A stretch of DNA of 64,000 bases from Pomphorhynchus laevis (lineage: Eukaryota; Acanthocephala; Palaeacanthocephala; Echinorhynchida; Pomphorhynchidae): the NCBI GenBank assembly GCA_012934845.2, contig WNNJ02002818.1, forward strand, positions 16,065 to 80,064, written 5' to 3'. Position 1 is the stretch's first letter. Every line of letters begins with the position of its first letter. A program made the translations under genes and the position numbers. Under the pieces are notes generated by a model. The model was not told the origin of the DNA and made no database searches. It saw only the letters and a list, made by a program, of their open reading frames with translations. Shown here one piece after another: positions 11,951-22,920 of the stretch.

Positions 11951-12750
11951 TATTCGTTATCACCAAGACAATTTTTAACGTTTAATATCTTATTGGATTT
12001 TTAATATTTTATTGTATTTTATTTTCTGAGAACTTAGGTTTTTTATTTTCAATTTTACAAGTGAATGCATGTATTGCATTTAAATAATAAGCTGACTAAA
12101 GAGTAGTGGCCGAAAAGTTTGTATTTGGATTCGGTTTCATTAACTTGGCACAGTTAAACAGTTGTATAACAGAATGTTGAAATGCTGTAGACGATAACAT
12201 TTGTCGACATTTTTCAGTATTTTACTAAACATTTGTGATTGTTCGTATCACATTAAAACTATTTATAGCTTTTACGCGTATTTTTTATTTTTCAAGCTCA
12301 CAACAGAAATTAACAGGGAAAATTTTTAAGCTTCAAAACTCCTTATCAAAAAACAGCTGGTCAATCCTTAACTATGCAAGGAGGTAAGTGTCAGTGTACA
12401 GACGATAATACTTGTACCTCTTAAAATTGAACATCGCGTTCACGCAAACGTTATTACTAATTATTTAATTAATAACAATATATACCTGTATTTTCTGGAT
12501 CTCTACCTGCGAGAATGACAGAATTTCGCTCAATAAGTGAATTAGGCTTGACGAATAAACGTGTAATCTTAAGTACTCGCCAGTGATCATACAACAGAAT
12601 GCTACTGTTCATCTAATAATTTAAAAAACAAGTTAATAAAATTAAAACCATATTAAGATTTAGAAACAGATTAAAATTTATAAATTTGAGGTCCTATATA
12701 AACATCAAAAATCGGTGTTGTAACCTGTTGATTTCCGAAAAAAAATATCT
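11951..12750. other. spacer with right flank repeat of LINE copy 1
   Basis: The part at 11,995-12,125 is the right partner of the 7,510-7,640 direct repeat. The rest is AT-rich and I see no gene in it. Confidence 0.5.
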
Positions 12751-12759
12751 TAGTCTTCT

Positions 12760-13195
12760 GCTACATTCCCACACTTACTGTTCACTTCGACAACTGTCTT
12801 TCTCCCGATCCATTCGTTCGCGACCAAACCTGATCTCGCAATATCCTACTTCGTGACCTTCACCGTGTTAAGAGCTCGCTTGATTTTAAGTCTTGCCACT
12901 CTCCTTTCTCCAGACTATTGTTTCCAAAAATCGACTATTACTTCAGTCTTTTTGCTTTCTCCTCTAAATCTTCTCTTATTCTTCTCCAGCTCTTTGTGAA
13001 TTCAGCTGTGCGAATAATTTTTCGTCTTCGCCACTTTGACCATATTTCCTCTTGCCTCTCTAAACTCAACTGTCTAAGTATGGAAAACGACATTCTATTC
13101 CGTATCATTTGTATCACTCTTCGATTCTTTTCTTCAAACTCGCCTTCTTATCTGTATCTTCCTACACTTAGCGAATCCCACCTCAGGTTTTGCTT
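12760..13195 (+). mobile_element. CR1/L2-type LINE fragment (post-RT region)
   Basis: The plus-strand translation gives FHFD-type and SPDPFVRDQT residues that match the FHFDNRLSLKPFVRDK block of the full-length LINE, then KIDYYFSLFAFSSKS, LLQLFVNSAVRIIF and LRHFDHIS. It is a truncated, frameshifted piece that stops abruptly at about 13,195, where the 13,228 repeat begins. Confidence 0.8.
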
Positions 13196-13227
13196 TTTTA
13201 TTATTTTTCATTTTTTTATAAAAAAAT

Positions 13228-13622
13228 GAAATTTTTTAGAGTTATATTACCCATTTTGATGCCAATTGTGGTATTCTTTAAAGGATTGTGAACACGGTTG
13301 CAAGATATAGCTGATATTTGATGGTAGTTAAGCATCTTATCTTAACTTGTAAGTGGATGTATATCAACAATATCCACTTTAATAAACGTATTTTTTAACA
13401 GAGTATTCAGTTTTCTCACAATTTTCACACTTTCGTTTTTGCTTTTTTTTATTATTTTTCATTTTTTTTATTTATTGTAAACAATTTTAATTAGTAATTT
13501 ACTGAACTTGTAAGTGGATGTATATCCACAATAGCCACTTTAATAAACCTGTACTTTATGTGCTCGTTAAATGACCTTTGATTTCCCGTGAACCGTCTAG
13601 AAGACAATTGTATACAAATAGA
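13228..13622 (+). repeat. ~400-bp interspersed repeat, copy 1
   Basis: It is close to 24,262-24,672 along its length (blocks TTAGAGTTATATTACCC, AGATATAGCTGATATTTG, CCGTGAACCGTCTAGAAG). Inside are two copies, about 140 bp apart, of a GTGGATGTATATCCAC-type palindrome followed by CACTTTAATAAAC. No reading frame is evident. It abuts a LINE fragment on its left, whereas the other copy abuts one on its right. Confidence 0.75.
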
Positions 13623-14149
13623 GAAACACCGATCTAGATCATTAACCCTAAATACCAAAAGAGTTTGACAAATCTTAAAAAAAAATTTCACTATCAATTT
13701 ATGCTGCTATAATGGTTTCGTACAGGGGCGATGTCGGTTGAGCTGATTATTGATGGCTAAGTGTGAAAAACATTCTCTATCCATAGAAGTTCGAACGAGG
13801 ATTACTCGACAAGTAACTACCGTAAATGCGAAACTCCGTAAACAATGACCCAAACATTATCCCCTACAAAATCTGTCATATGTATCGATAGTTGTTGCAT
13901 CTGTCAAATATATCAAGGCCAGTTCAACAGCAGTGATCGCAGCTTCATTGATTACGAAATAGCATTTACAAATATAGGTAGTCATTATTGATATAATTTG
14001 TGTCAATAATTATCGATAATTAGTACATTTTACGCTTTGTCTAGTATTCATTATGATATCTAAAACTATAAATAGTTTAGTTTCGAATTTAAGCATCGAA
14101 ATTGATCGAATTTAAACAAATTGATCGCATATTAATTTCGAGTCAAATC

Positions 14150-14330
14150 TGGGAATCGACCAAAATAGTAAAAGGATTTCGAACAATTTCGATATGTATG
14201 GAAAATTTGATTGTTTGAACTTAAACGATATCTAAGATTGACAAACTCTTTAGTTTTATGAGCTTAGAAAAACATTATCATTTAATATTTAAAACAACTG
14301 ACTAGGCACGAAGACAAAATATGCTTTCTC
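14150..14330. repeat. ~180-bp direct repeat, left copy
   Basis: It is repeated at 14,855-15,025 with about a dozen differences (shared blocks ATCTAAGATTGACA, AAAAACATTATCATTTAAT, GACTAGGCACGAAGAC). A tRNA-like segment and about 300 bp of unassigned sequence lie between the two copies. Confidence 0.7.
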
Positions 14331-14469
14331 CTGATCCTTGAATATAGAGATGCAGCATGATAAACAAATTTTGAGGCAAGATAGATTAATTGTCAATTCG
14401 TTTATAAATTTACTGAAAAGCATTCGAATAGAGACAGTACAGTTAATGCGGACAGTGCATATCCAGTCG

Positions 14470-14560
14470 GTAAACCCTGGTTGGTTCAATTGGCAAGCGT
14501 CGTGTTGGTGTTTTATGGTAGGGTCAGATCCCTCTGCGATATAGAAGACCATCGTCGAAG
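14470..14560 (+). repeat. tRNA-like segment, possible SINE head or tRNA pseudogene
   Basis: TGGTTCAATTGG (14,482-14,493) fits a pol III A box, and GGGTCAGATCCC (14,521-14,532) fits a degraded B box 28 bp later, a plausible spacing. I could not complete a cloverleaf. It may be a tRNA-derived SINE head or a decayed tRNA gene. Confidence 0.35.
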
Positions 14561-14854
14561 CCTAGGTTAAAGTGTTTCTGTTGATTGATTTCATGTGTAA
14601 GAGCTGTTTTATCTTATTAGGTACATTTTGTTAGCTATCAAAATACTAATACTACTATTTTAAAATGCACTGCATTAAGTTAATTCGTCATGTCGCATTT
14701 TGTGTTGCAGGATTAGGCAACAAATAGCCGATTAGTCGATTTTTAAATCGGTTACTAAAAGGTCAGGTTACTAAAATGTATACTGGCTTTTTGATAAGAA
14801 TGGAAAATGTGTCCTTTAGTGTCACATTTTATGTGTCCATTTTTATTTCGGAAA

Positions 14855-15025
14855 TCGACTAAAATAGTAAAACGAACTTCGAGCAATTTCGATATGTAGG
14901 AAAATTTGATTGTTTGAATTTAAATGAGATCTAAGATTGACAGACTCTTTAGTTTTATGAGTTTAGAAAAACATTATCATTTAATATTTAAAACAACTGA
15001 CTAGGCACGAAGACAAAATATGCTT
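14855..15025. repeat. ~180-bp direct repeat, right copy
   Basis: Partner of the repeat at 14,150-14,330. The stretch after it to about 15,580 is AT-rich with no gene seen. Confidence 0.7.
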
Positions 15026-15584
15026 TTGTCATTGAATATTAATATGTTAAGACATATTAATATTAAGACAATTCAGCCTACTGTTAACTTCAATTCAACC
15101 TACTAATAACTTCAAAACATATTGTAATTTAATATTAATATCATATGAACCAATGATCAATAAATTTATCTATTTTCCATAATAAGGGTTTTCTTGAATC
15201 AATTTATCGTTATGATAATTTATATTATATTTTTGTATAGTTCATGTTATTCAAAAATTAAACAATTCTAGAATTATCATTATGACGTATTTTAAAAATG
15301 GTACCGGGAATTTTTTCCATAAACGGTTCTGGCTTTGAGAAAAATTTTTATTTTTGAACAATTTACTTTAATCCTGTTTTAACAAAATTTACACTAACAT
15401 ATTTCAAAAATGATGCTAAGAAAAATAAAGGGTTTCGGGAGACTTTGAAAGAAAATTCGCTACATTTAAATAGATAAATTATAAAGTTTATTTTGACACG
15501 AAATCAATTCTAATGAGCATGAAAAAAGCAGCACATTATTTTTTATTTTATTATATTTTATTATTATTTTATTATATTATATCT

Positions 15585-15930
15585 CGTAACTTTTCGTCTC
15601 ATCGCTGTCGGCTCCCCATGGTTCATCAACCTTCTTTTCTTAGACCACACTCGCCTCACCTCGCTATCGATGCGTTCCAGTCATACCCTCTTACTTCACG
15701 TTTCCAATTACTCCAACAACTACGGTCTCCGATCCTTCATCGTCTCCGCCTCACCCGCCTGGAATCAACTCCCTCTCGACGTCCGTCGTGCTCCCTCCTT
15801 TATCACATTCAAACACCTCCTCCGTTCACACCTTATCGACACCTTATTTACAGTTTTGTTTTGTTGTGGTCATGTAAGCTTGCGCTGGCACGCATTTGCC
15901 ACGTTAAAATAATTTTTTTTTATATTTGAA
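15585..15930 (+). mobile_element. CR1/L2-type LINE, 3' end fragment
   Basis: The end of ORF2 is readable in shifted frames: SHTLLLHVSNYSNNYGLRSF, SASPAWNQLPLDVRRAPS, TFKHLLRSHL. After the stop comes the family's 3' end, GCGCTGGCACGCATTTGCCACG plus an AT-rich tail. The terminal hairpin is partly decayed. It belongs to the same subfamily as the plus-strand pieces at 24.7-26.9 kb. Confidence 0.85.
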
Positions 15931-16264
15931 ATATAAAAAAAGTACAAATCTTTTTATTAAATTTTAAATCGTTTTGTATCATTATGATAATTTACTTGCG
16001 ATTAGATACTTTTGCAGTTGATTTGCGATTAGATTTAATTGGTATCTTTGACGATTTTCGACCTTTCTTCATTATCTATATCCTGATTACTATATGCAGC
16101 AACCTAATTTAATATATGGAAAACGTCTTTATTTATCTTGAAAATTGAATTTCTAAAATAAAATATCACAAATTATTATACAGCTAATAATAATACAAAT
16201 TTATTTAATGTGGCAAATGCGTACAAGCTGTACGCTTACAAGTCCACAAACAAAAATGAAAAAG

Positions 16265-19226
16265 TCAAGCAGATAAATTGTTAAAATGGGATCGGATTTG
16301 TCGTTTGAAGCACTGCAGGGAAGTTGATTGGCGTACATGAATGGGCAGATGGTTCCACGATAGAGGAGCATCCACAATGACGGAGCGGAGTCCAAAGGAG
16401 GTAGAGTAGTTTGGGACATGTAAAAGAAGGGAATTACAGGAACGCAAGGAACAGTAAACAGGACGAGAATTATCAAGAAAAGGAAGATTGAGAAATGAAG
16501 GGGTATGAAAAATTACAAGGCGGAAAGCAACGATAAGAAGACGAATTTGAACATGACAATGAATTGTAGGCAAATCGAGAGAAGCACGATGGTAGGATGT
16601 ATGATCAAAACGACGAAGACGAAGGAGAATTCGGACAGCTGCGTTGACGATGCGTTGTAGGGGAAGAAGATTGAATTTAGGTGAGTTGGAAAATAGACTA
16701 AGACAATAATCGAGTCTAGAAAAAAGGAGAGATGATATGAGAGTCATACAAGAAGGGAAATCGATCAATCTACGAACTTGACGGAGGTTGCGGAGTATCA
16801 AGGTAGATGAGCGTACTTTATCTCTAACGAAAGGTTTAAGTGAAAGTCGGTTGTCAAAATGGAAGCCTATGAAAACGAGATTATCAACGATAGGAAGAAT
16901 TGTAGAATTTAATGATACGGAGGGAGGTTCGAAGCCGAAGCGTCGAGGTAGGATCCACATAATTTTGGATTGATCAGGATTCAGAGAAAGGCGAAGGGAA
17001 GAAAGATGATTCGAAATTGAGACAAGCAGTCCGAAGCGGATACACTAACATCGTGAATACGATAAACAGGTGCATGAGCATAGATGAGAATGTCATCAGC
17101 ATATTGCATAACATGGAAGTTAAATGTATGAGAAATAAAAAAACAAATCACCGAGAAGAGAGAAAAGTATAGGGCCTAATACGGAGCCTTGTGGAACACC
17201 GGACGGAATGGACGAAGGATGGGAGAGAGAAGAGTTAGAATATACGCGAAATGTACGGTTTGATAGATATGAAGAAAACCATGATACAGTGGGTAAAGAG
17301 AAGCCATAATCATGACGAAGGCGATGGAGAAGAATCGAGTGATCGACGATGTCAAAAGCAGACGATAGATCAAGAGAAACTATGACACTACATAATTTAT
17401 GATCGCGAGTAAGTCGTTATAAACTTTAAGGCATGCATTTTCGGTAGAGTAATTAGAGCGAAAAGCGGCTTGGAAGGGAGGAAATAAGTTAGAGGAATAG
17501 AGATATGTATTAACTTGCTTAAGAACAAGACGCTCAAGGAGTTTAGAGAGGGTTGGAAGATGTGAAATAGGACGGTACGAAGATGGTAATGAGGAATCGA
17601 GATATTGCTTTTTGATGAGAGGACGAACAGTGGCGCATTTCCAGATGGAAGGAAATGTACGGCTACGGATGGACGAGTTGAACAATGTGGTTAGGAAGGG
17701 TAAGATAGAGGAGCAGATATTTTTAAGCAAGTGAGTGGGAATTGGGTCAGAAGGAGAGGTTTTATTAGGTAATGATAGCAGAACCGAAGAAACTTCATCA
17801 GACGAAACGGGAAGATGGTGGAATAGTTCTGGGAGGGAAGTATTTAAAGATAAGAGTGGGTACAAGGGGGCTATGGGTAGTAGGAAAAGTAAATTAGATA
17901 GCTTAGTTTGTAGATAAGAAGAAAATTCATCAGGATTTATATTACAAGGGGTAGATGATCGTGAAAGAATTGAGTTTAAGATTTTCCAATGAGATTTAGA
18001 GTTGGAAGATGACTCGAGTTGATTTCGCCAAAAGAGAGTACGTTTAGTACGTATAAGAATGATATGTGAACGGCGTTGAGAAAAGTAGGAATCACGAAGA
18101 TTTGGAGGGAGTGAGTTGGGTGAACGTTTAAGAAAGCGTTTATACATACGAAAAGAGTGACGGAGTCGACGCTTAGAAAGACTACAGTCAGAATCGATCC
18201 AGGGAGCATGGCGCAAGCGCTGGGAACGTCGAAGTCGACTAGGCAGAAGGTTATTGAGGATCGACGTAAGTTCAGAATCAAACAGAATGCAGAGATCATC
18301 GGGAGAGAGATAGTTAAGAGGAAGTGAAAAGAGTGAAGAATTGAGTAAGGATGTGCAGAGAATAGGGATATCGAGAAGCTTCCAGCGTCGACTTGGTGTA
18401 GATAATGGTAATGACGGAGAAGGAGGATGGGTACGAGTAAGAGTAAGAGTGACAAGGAAATGATCGGACAAACCAGGATCAGTAATTGACAAGGAGGTAT
18501 AGTCATTGAAGCAGATAGGTACATCAATGATGTCGAGAGTACCGCCGAGAATATGACTTGGGCTTGTTGAAAGTAATTTATAGTTAAAATCAGAAAAAAG
18601 ATTAGTTAAAGTGATAGAGTCAGAGTCAGACGGGCGATCAAGACGAATGTTAAAGTCACCGAGAACAAAAGAAGGAGTATAAGACAATAAACAATGAGAC
18701 ATTAGATCTGCAAGGTCGTTAAAGAAGATACGTGATGGGCAACTGAACCTGGACGGTATACAATCACAAGTTCCAGAAGGAAAGGCGCTGATAATCTGCA
18801 TATGAGTAATTCGAACGAAGTGTAACGAATGTTAACGTTTGATTTTACGTAAAGACATTGGGTGACGAGCAATGGCAACAATACCGCCATGGTTAGAAGC
18901 AGTAGATGTATGATATGCAATTTGACGAGCTGATTCAACTAGAGAACAACCAGAGCGATATCGACGACGAATAGCAAGATCGTCGGAGTCAGAGTGCCAG
19001 GATTCGGTAATGCAGAGAATATCGATAGATAATTGATCGAAGATATCGAGAAGCATATCAGCTTTATGAAGAATGGAGCGAGTGTTGAATAGACTAAGAC
19101 GAAAAGTATGCTTAGGAGCAAGATTGACTAGCGAAGAAGACAAGGGGGAGAGATGGGGCACCATCGAATTTTTGGTCTTGTGTGTACAACGTGAAAATTC
19201 CCGTTGATTTGACGTATAGATAAGGA
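16265..19226 (-). pseudogene. LINE copy 2 ORF2 (endonuclease-reverse transcriptase), lightly broken
   Basis: APE endonuclease part: FNTRSILHKADMLL, ILCITESWHSDSD, GGIVAIARHPMS, then GDFNIRLDRPSDSD, GTLDIIDVP, DPGLSDHFLVTL. A linker rich in Arg follows. RT part: NKTSPSDPIPTHLLKN, RPLIKKQYLDSSLPSSYRP, LSKLLERLVLKQ, FQAAFRSNYSTE, DLSSAFDIVDHSILL, GVPQGSVLGP, YADDILIY. C-terminal region: SRLDYCLSLFSNSP, LPLQRIVNAAVRILL, APLSWNHLPIHVRQ. Frame breaks occur near 19.15 (one extra base relative to copy 1), 18.81, 17.39, 17.13 and 16.97 kb. The long open stretch 17,380-18,801 shows only modest age. Confidence 0.88.
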
Positions 19227-20483
19227 TTACTCGCCGTTTGTTTCACGTCGATGTTTCTCAATGCGAGCTAAATTGAGCTGGGCAATATCAGAAGGGGAGC
19301 GGTCAGGAAAGATACGGCAAGTAGATGAAGTGGTAAGAAGTTTAAAGCATTGGGAGAGTACAGAAGAGGCATGTGAACTATGTCGGAAAACGATTTTTAA
19401 GAGTGGAGGACTGAGATGATTGGATTTAGTGGATTTGTTTAAACGAATAAAGGATACAGGATCGATATTATTGAAGAGGGATGGGTTTTTATCAGGAAGA
19501 ATGGTTGCTAGGATAGACCTGAAAGCAGATACATCATCATCATTGAGGCGAGATTGTGGAGAAGCAGATCCGGAAAGCTTTAAGTTTGATATGATTATAC
19601 AGCGATCGCGCGAAGGAAAACGATTTCGTGGAAGTAGTGGACGGACATAGCTGGTAGGAGTCGAGGCAGATGAGCAGATAGAAGTGGAAATGACAGGGGT
19701 GCTTGATAAAGAATTAATATTGGTTGGAGCAAGTGTGACATGAGCGGGATGTTGAATCGGTTGATCAGAGATGTGACTGGATATGATTTTAAATGAAGGA
19801 TGTAAATTATTTGGAAGTGTTACGTGGGAGGTAGAGTAAGGAGAATTAAGATAGGTTGGGGCATGAGTGGCAGGAATGGATTGTTGAATCAGTTGATCGG
19901 AAATGTTGCTGGAAATGATTTTGATGGAAGGATGTAAATTATTGATAGGTGATACAGGGGAGGTCGAGTAAGGAGTACGTGAGGAGAATAATGAAGTTTG
20001 AGATTTATTTAGATTATGGGAGGAATAGGAAAGAGGAGGTACGAGATGAAAAGCTTTACCGTTAGCATTGTTAGAATGAGAAAGATTAATGGAAGTTTGG
20101 TACGTAGTTGAACGAGGAGTGTGTGAGAGATTAGGTTCAATAATGGGATTATATGATGCGAAGTCAGGTGTTGATGCGAGGGAAACATCTAAAACAGCAT
20201 TGGTCTGAGTGGTCGTGTGTGATACAGGAGTAGCTGAGCAGGATAACTGTAGTAGTCGTACTGATGTACAAAAACCGCATGTGAACTGTTTACGTTTATA
20301 CACCGAGTGGTCGGATATTTTAACACGAACAGGTGTCCATACATCACAATCTTTAGAATCGCATCCAACTTCGAAGCTGGTATAACCATCATTGCATTCC
20401 GATGTGGAAGATTCTTGATCTGGAACAGGGATCTGAGATCGCGCTTTTTTAGGCATGACCTTTTGTCGATAGATTGAGCTCAA
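19227..20483 (-). CDS. LINE ORF1 protein, intact (418 aa)
   Basis: Probably the RNA-binding/chaperone partner of the LINE RT, acting in the retrotransposition RNP. Near the N-terminus (residues about 35-75) is a small Cys-rich segment, CDSKDCDVW followed by FTCGFC, which looks like a zinc-binding motif. Residues about 85-285 are Ser/Thr/Pro-rich and low complexity, with internal near-repeats (STSPVSPINNLHPS and STSHVTLPNNLHPSF). The C-terminal 120 residues hold a conserved block (RCIIISNLKLSG, SFIRLNKSTKSNHL, PPLLKIVFRHSSH) ending in ARIEKHRRETNGE, typical in pattern of CR1-group ORF1 C-termini. I took the upstream ATG at 20,483; a second ATG ten codons in (MPKKARS) is also plausible. No frameshift is present, unlike ORF2. 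Confidence 0.85.
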   Translation of the reverse strand: MSSIYRQKVMPKKARSQIPVPDQESSTSECNDGYTSFEVGCDSKDCDVWTPVRVKISDHSVYKRKQFTCGFCTSVRLLQLSCSATPVSHTTTQTNAVLDVSLASTPDFASYNPIIEPNLSHTPRSTTYQTSINLSHSNNANGKAFHLVPPLSYSSHNLNKSQTSLFSSRTPYSTSPVSPINNLHPSIKIISSNISDQLIQQSIPATHAPTYLNSPYSTSHVTLPNNLHPSFKIISSHISDQPIQHPAHVTLAPTNINSLSSTPVISTSICSSASTPTSYVRPLLPRNRFPSRDRCIIISNLKLSGSASPQSRLNDDDVSAFRSILATILPDKNPSLFNNIDPVSFIRLNKSTKSNHLSPPLLKIVFRHSSHASSVLSQCFKLLTTSSTCRIFPDRSPSDIAQLNLARIEKHRRETNGE

Positions 20484-20499
20484 TCCGCGAGCGTAGCGA

Positions 20500-20880
20500 G
20501 CGGAACTGACAGGAATAATCTGGAACTGACAGGAATAATCTGGAACTGACAGGAATAATCTGGAACTGACAGGAATAATCTGGAACTGACAGGAATAATC
20601 TGGAACTGACAGGAATAATCTGGAACTGACAGGAATAATCTGGAACTGACAGGAATAATCTGGAACTGACAGGAATAATCTGGAACTGACAGGAATAATC
20701 TGGAACTGACAGGAATAATCTGGAACTGACAGGAATAATCTGGAACTGACAGGAATAATCTGGAACTGACAGGAATAATCTGGAACTGACAGGAATAATC
20801 TGGAACTGACAGGAATAATCTGGAACTGACAGGAATAATCTGGAACTGACAGGAATAATCTGGAACTGACAGGAATAATT
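20500..20880 (-). repeat. 20-bp tandem repeat at the 5' end of LINE copy 2
   Basis: About nineteen near-perfect copies of the unit TGGAACTGACAGGAATAATC lie directly upstream of the ORF1 leader. Copy 1 of the LINE has just one unit (GGAACTGACAGGA) at the same place. The array thus belongs to the element's 5' UTR and expanded in this copy or lineage. Tandem 5' monomers act as promoters in mouse L1; whether that holds here is inference. Confidence 0.9.
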
Positions 20881-20973
20881 GTGTATATTAATCTCTCAAA
20901 TGTATGTTTATTAGAAACTATATTTTTTAAGGTTGTCTAGCTTGTCGCTAGGCAGTCGAGAAGCTAGGCACTC

Positions 20974-21099
20974 CTAGCTTGTCGCTAGGCAGTCGATACA
21001 GCGCTGGTTTGCCTTTGCACATTTACAGCTTCTGCATACAGCTGCGGGACCGTTGCAGTTACAACATTTAGTTGTGGTTACTGGTTTACCCTTCGGCAT
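20974..21099 (-). CDS. 41-residue Cys-rich micro-ORF
   Basis: The frame starts MPKGKPVTTT and continues with Cys pairs (CCNC, then CRSCKC, then CIDC), ten Cys-Cys spacings resembling a compact metal-binding module such as those seen in some invertebrate transposon proteins. It lies about 100 bp upstream of the tandem repeat of LINE copy 2, on the same strand. The stop falls inside a 23-bp direct repeat (CTAGCTTGTCGCTAGGCAGTCGA, first copy at 20,937, second at 20,974). It could be a fragment of a transposon protein or a chance frame; Cys content argues against pure chance. Confidence 0.4.
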   Translation of the reverse strand: MPKGKPVTTTKCCNCNGPAAVCRSCKCAKANQRCIDCLATS

Positions 21100-21689
21100 T
21101 AGTAGTGTATATTGTAAGTCAGAGCAATTGTATCATGGGATGACTATAGTTTACAACTAGACTGCAAGTCGATGAAGGCGACTTTCGATGTTTGTAAGGT
21201 CGATGTTCGACATTATTGTAATATTGTATTTCGAAATACTTACACTACTACAATGTATGTTATAATCTTGTATTCGACGTTAATGTAATATTGTCGACTG
21301 TATGTATATTATATTGTAAGTAGTTAGTGATTTTATGTTATTTATCTCAAACTTTATTTAAGGGTTTTTGACATAATTTTTTCTGGGTTTTTGACATAAT
21401 TCGCGTTTGTGTTTTTCAGATGTTTTACGTGTAATTGCTGCCACTAGTATAGAATCTGATGGCCCAAGTCCTCCTATTGCTGCAATAACAATAGGACAAA
21501 ATGAAGAATTTTCGATTTCATTAATTCGCTCTAAATACTTGGCACGCTTGCGCTGCTCGTGATATAAGCGCTGCTCGCATGAGCACGCTTGCGCTGCTCA
21601 TGCAGTTACTTAATATTCGAAATCATTTATGGAAGATATCCCGCTCACATCCCGAAATCATTGCAAGCTATATATGCGAGAAATCTTTA

Positions 21690-22084
21690 TTAAAAGCTTA
21701 AAAACGTGATAAAATTGAATTATCAATCGTCAGCGGAGTGAACCGTAATCCCAAAATATTCTGGCCTTATGTTCTCTGTAACAGAACGCAAATACTTGCC
21801 CACTTTTTCATGTGGACATTTTTCAAAATAGAGTTATCACTAGATGTGTGCCCAACTTGTGGAAATCTGAGATTACTGTTCCTGTTCCAAATAAAATCTT
21901 AGCGACTTCTTGTAGTGATTATAGACCTATAAACCTGACGAGTTCGATGTACAAAGTTCTTGAAGGATTAGTCGCTCGTAGAATTTGGAATTACTTAAAC
22001 ACTCATAGAATCATAGCGTATTCCCAGCACGGATTCCGTCACGGTAGATCATGCCTGTCTAATTTACTAAAGTTCTTTTTGTAA
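21690..22084 (+). mobile_element. CR1-like LINE fragment (EN-RT linker and RT start)
   Basis: The linker NPKIFWPYVLC is followed, in another frame, by VTRCVPNLWKSEITVPVPNK, CSDYRPINLTS, YKVLEGLVARRIWNYL and YSQHGFRHGRSCLSNLLKF. This is the CR1 pattern around RT motifs 1-2 (DYRPISLTS ... SQHGF..G.SCLTNLL). It ends abruptly before the catalytic region. It is a different lineage from the full-length LINEs nearby and resembles the element at 27.88-29.69 kb. Confidence 0.8.
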
Positions 22085-22600
22085 TCGCGTGCGATCTCTC
22101 AAGTAGTTAATAAGATTTTGATTGAGTCAAAATCTTATTAGTCAGTGTTGTCAGATGGTGCAATAAGTAGCGATTTGGTTAATTTTTAAAGGTTAGCCTT
22201 CTAAAATTTACTTTCAGGATAATTACTACATTCAGCTTAAATACTATGTGACTGAGAATAATGTTCATGGTGAAGCATATTTTATGTGTAATGTACAGCT
22301 GGGATGAATACTCAAGTCTCATCTCAACTTGCAGCGCAGAGGAAGGTGGGTTCTTCGGATCAAATGATTAGTAAAATTTATGATTTCTTTTCAAAACTGT
22401 GCGTTCAAAAATTAATCACTGAATGCATGTCGGTTATTGAGAATTAGAGATTTAGAGCGTTGTAACGGCACATCCTTGTTTGCCTGTACGATAACAATTT
22501 ATGTAACTTGATTGCACAAAGCACAAACGATACAAGAAAATGTGCAAGCAACCACATTTAACGACAAATAATTTATTGTCTTCGAAATATTTCTCGCATT
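22085..22600. other. unassigned spacer
   Basis: Moderately AT-rich DNA without a gene or repeat that I can recognise. Confidence 0.4.
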
Positions 22601-22609
22601 CAGCATACA

Positions 22610-22919
22610 AGGTTTCTTTTATTCTTTTAATGATTTTGAGCTTCGTGTGCTAGTAGAAATGTTGTGACTTCGGCAAATGCACGTATTATATCCGAAAATC
22701 GACTAATCACGGCAAACTTACCTAAAATAATACCTTTCCCACCATAAGTAGGTAGTGACTACTTATTAAGTAGGTAGTGACTACTCCATTCATCAATGGA
22801 CTCATTCGTTTCAGATCAGGTTTGGGAATACAGTCGCTAATAAGATTGCTGAGTACACAAATAGAATTACCGCACTGAAAAGTTTTCTCTGGATTTGTAG
22901 TTAATCCGTATTTAGACAA
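22610..22919 (-). mobile_element. Gypsy-like LTR retrotransposon RT fragment (fossil)
   Basis: A short minus-strand stretch resembles the end of a Ty3/Gypsy reverse transcriptase (YGLTTNPEKTFQCGN followed by an LISD...P.PDLKRM pattern, and then a weak match to the YR.FI..FAE segment). It is an isolated broken scrap; no LTRs, gag or integrase were seen around it. It looks old. Confidence 0.45.
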
Positions 22920-22920
22920 T

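Larger units (their letters stand above)
16190..20880 (-). mobile_element. CR1/L2-type LINE, full-length copy 2
   Basis: The most complete LINE in the window, in 5' to 3' order on the minus strand: a tandem 20-bp repeat, a short leader (GAGCTCAATCCGCGAGCG), an intact ORF1, ORF2 (APE endonuclease, RT, C-terminal region) and a 3' UTR ending in a GCGTACA/TGTACGC hairpin, ATTTGCCACATTAAAT and AT-rich tail. RT motifs GVPQGSVLGP and YADDILIYAHAP, and EN motifs GDFNIRLD and DPGLSDHFLVTL, place it in the CR1/L2 part of the Jockey group; I cannot choose among CR1, L2, Crack and Daphne by eye. ORF2 carries only a few frameshifts, so it is younger than copy 1. Confidence 0.92.

Noticed and set aside
17976-18527. 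Second long minus-strand frame inside LINE ORF2 (183 codons)
   Set aside because: It overlaps the true EN-RT frame in another phase; only short stretches after frameshifts match the family.
20500-20880. CRISPR-like direct repeats
   Set aside because: The 20-bp units are contiguous without spacers, sit in a LINE 5' end, and the host is a eukaryote.
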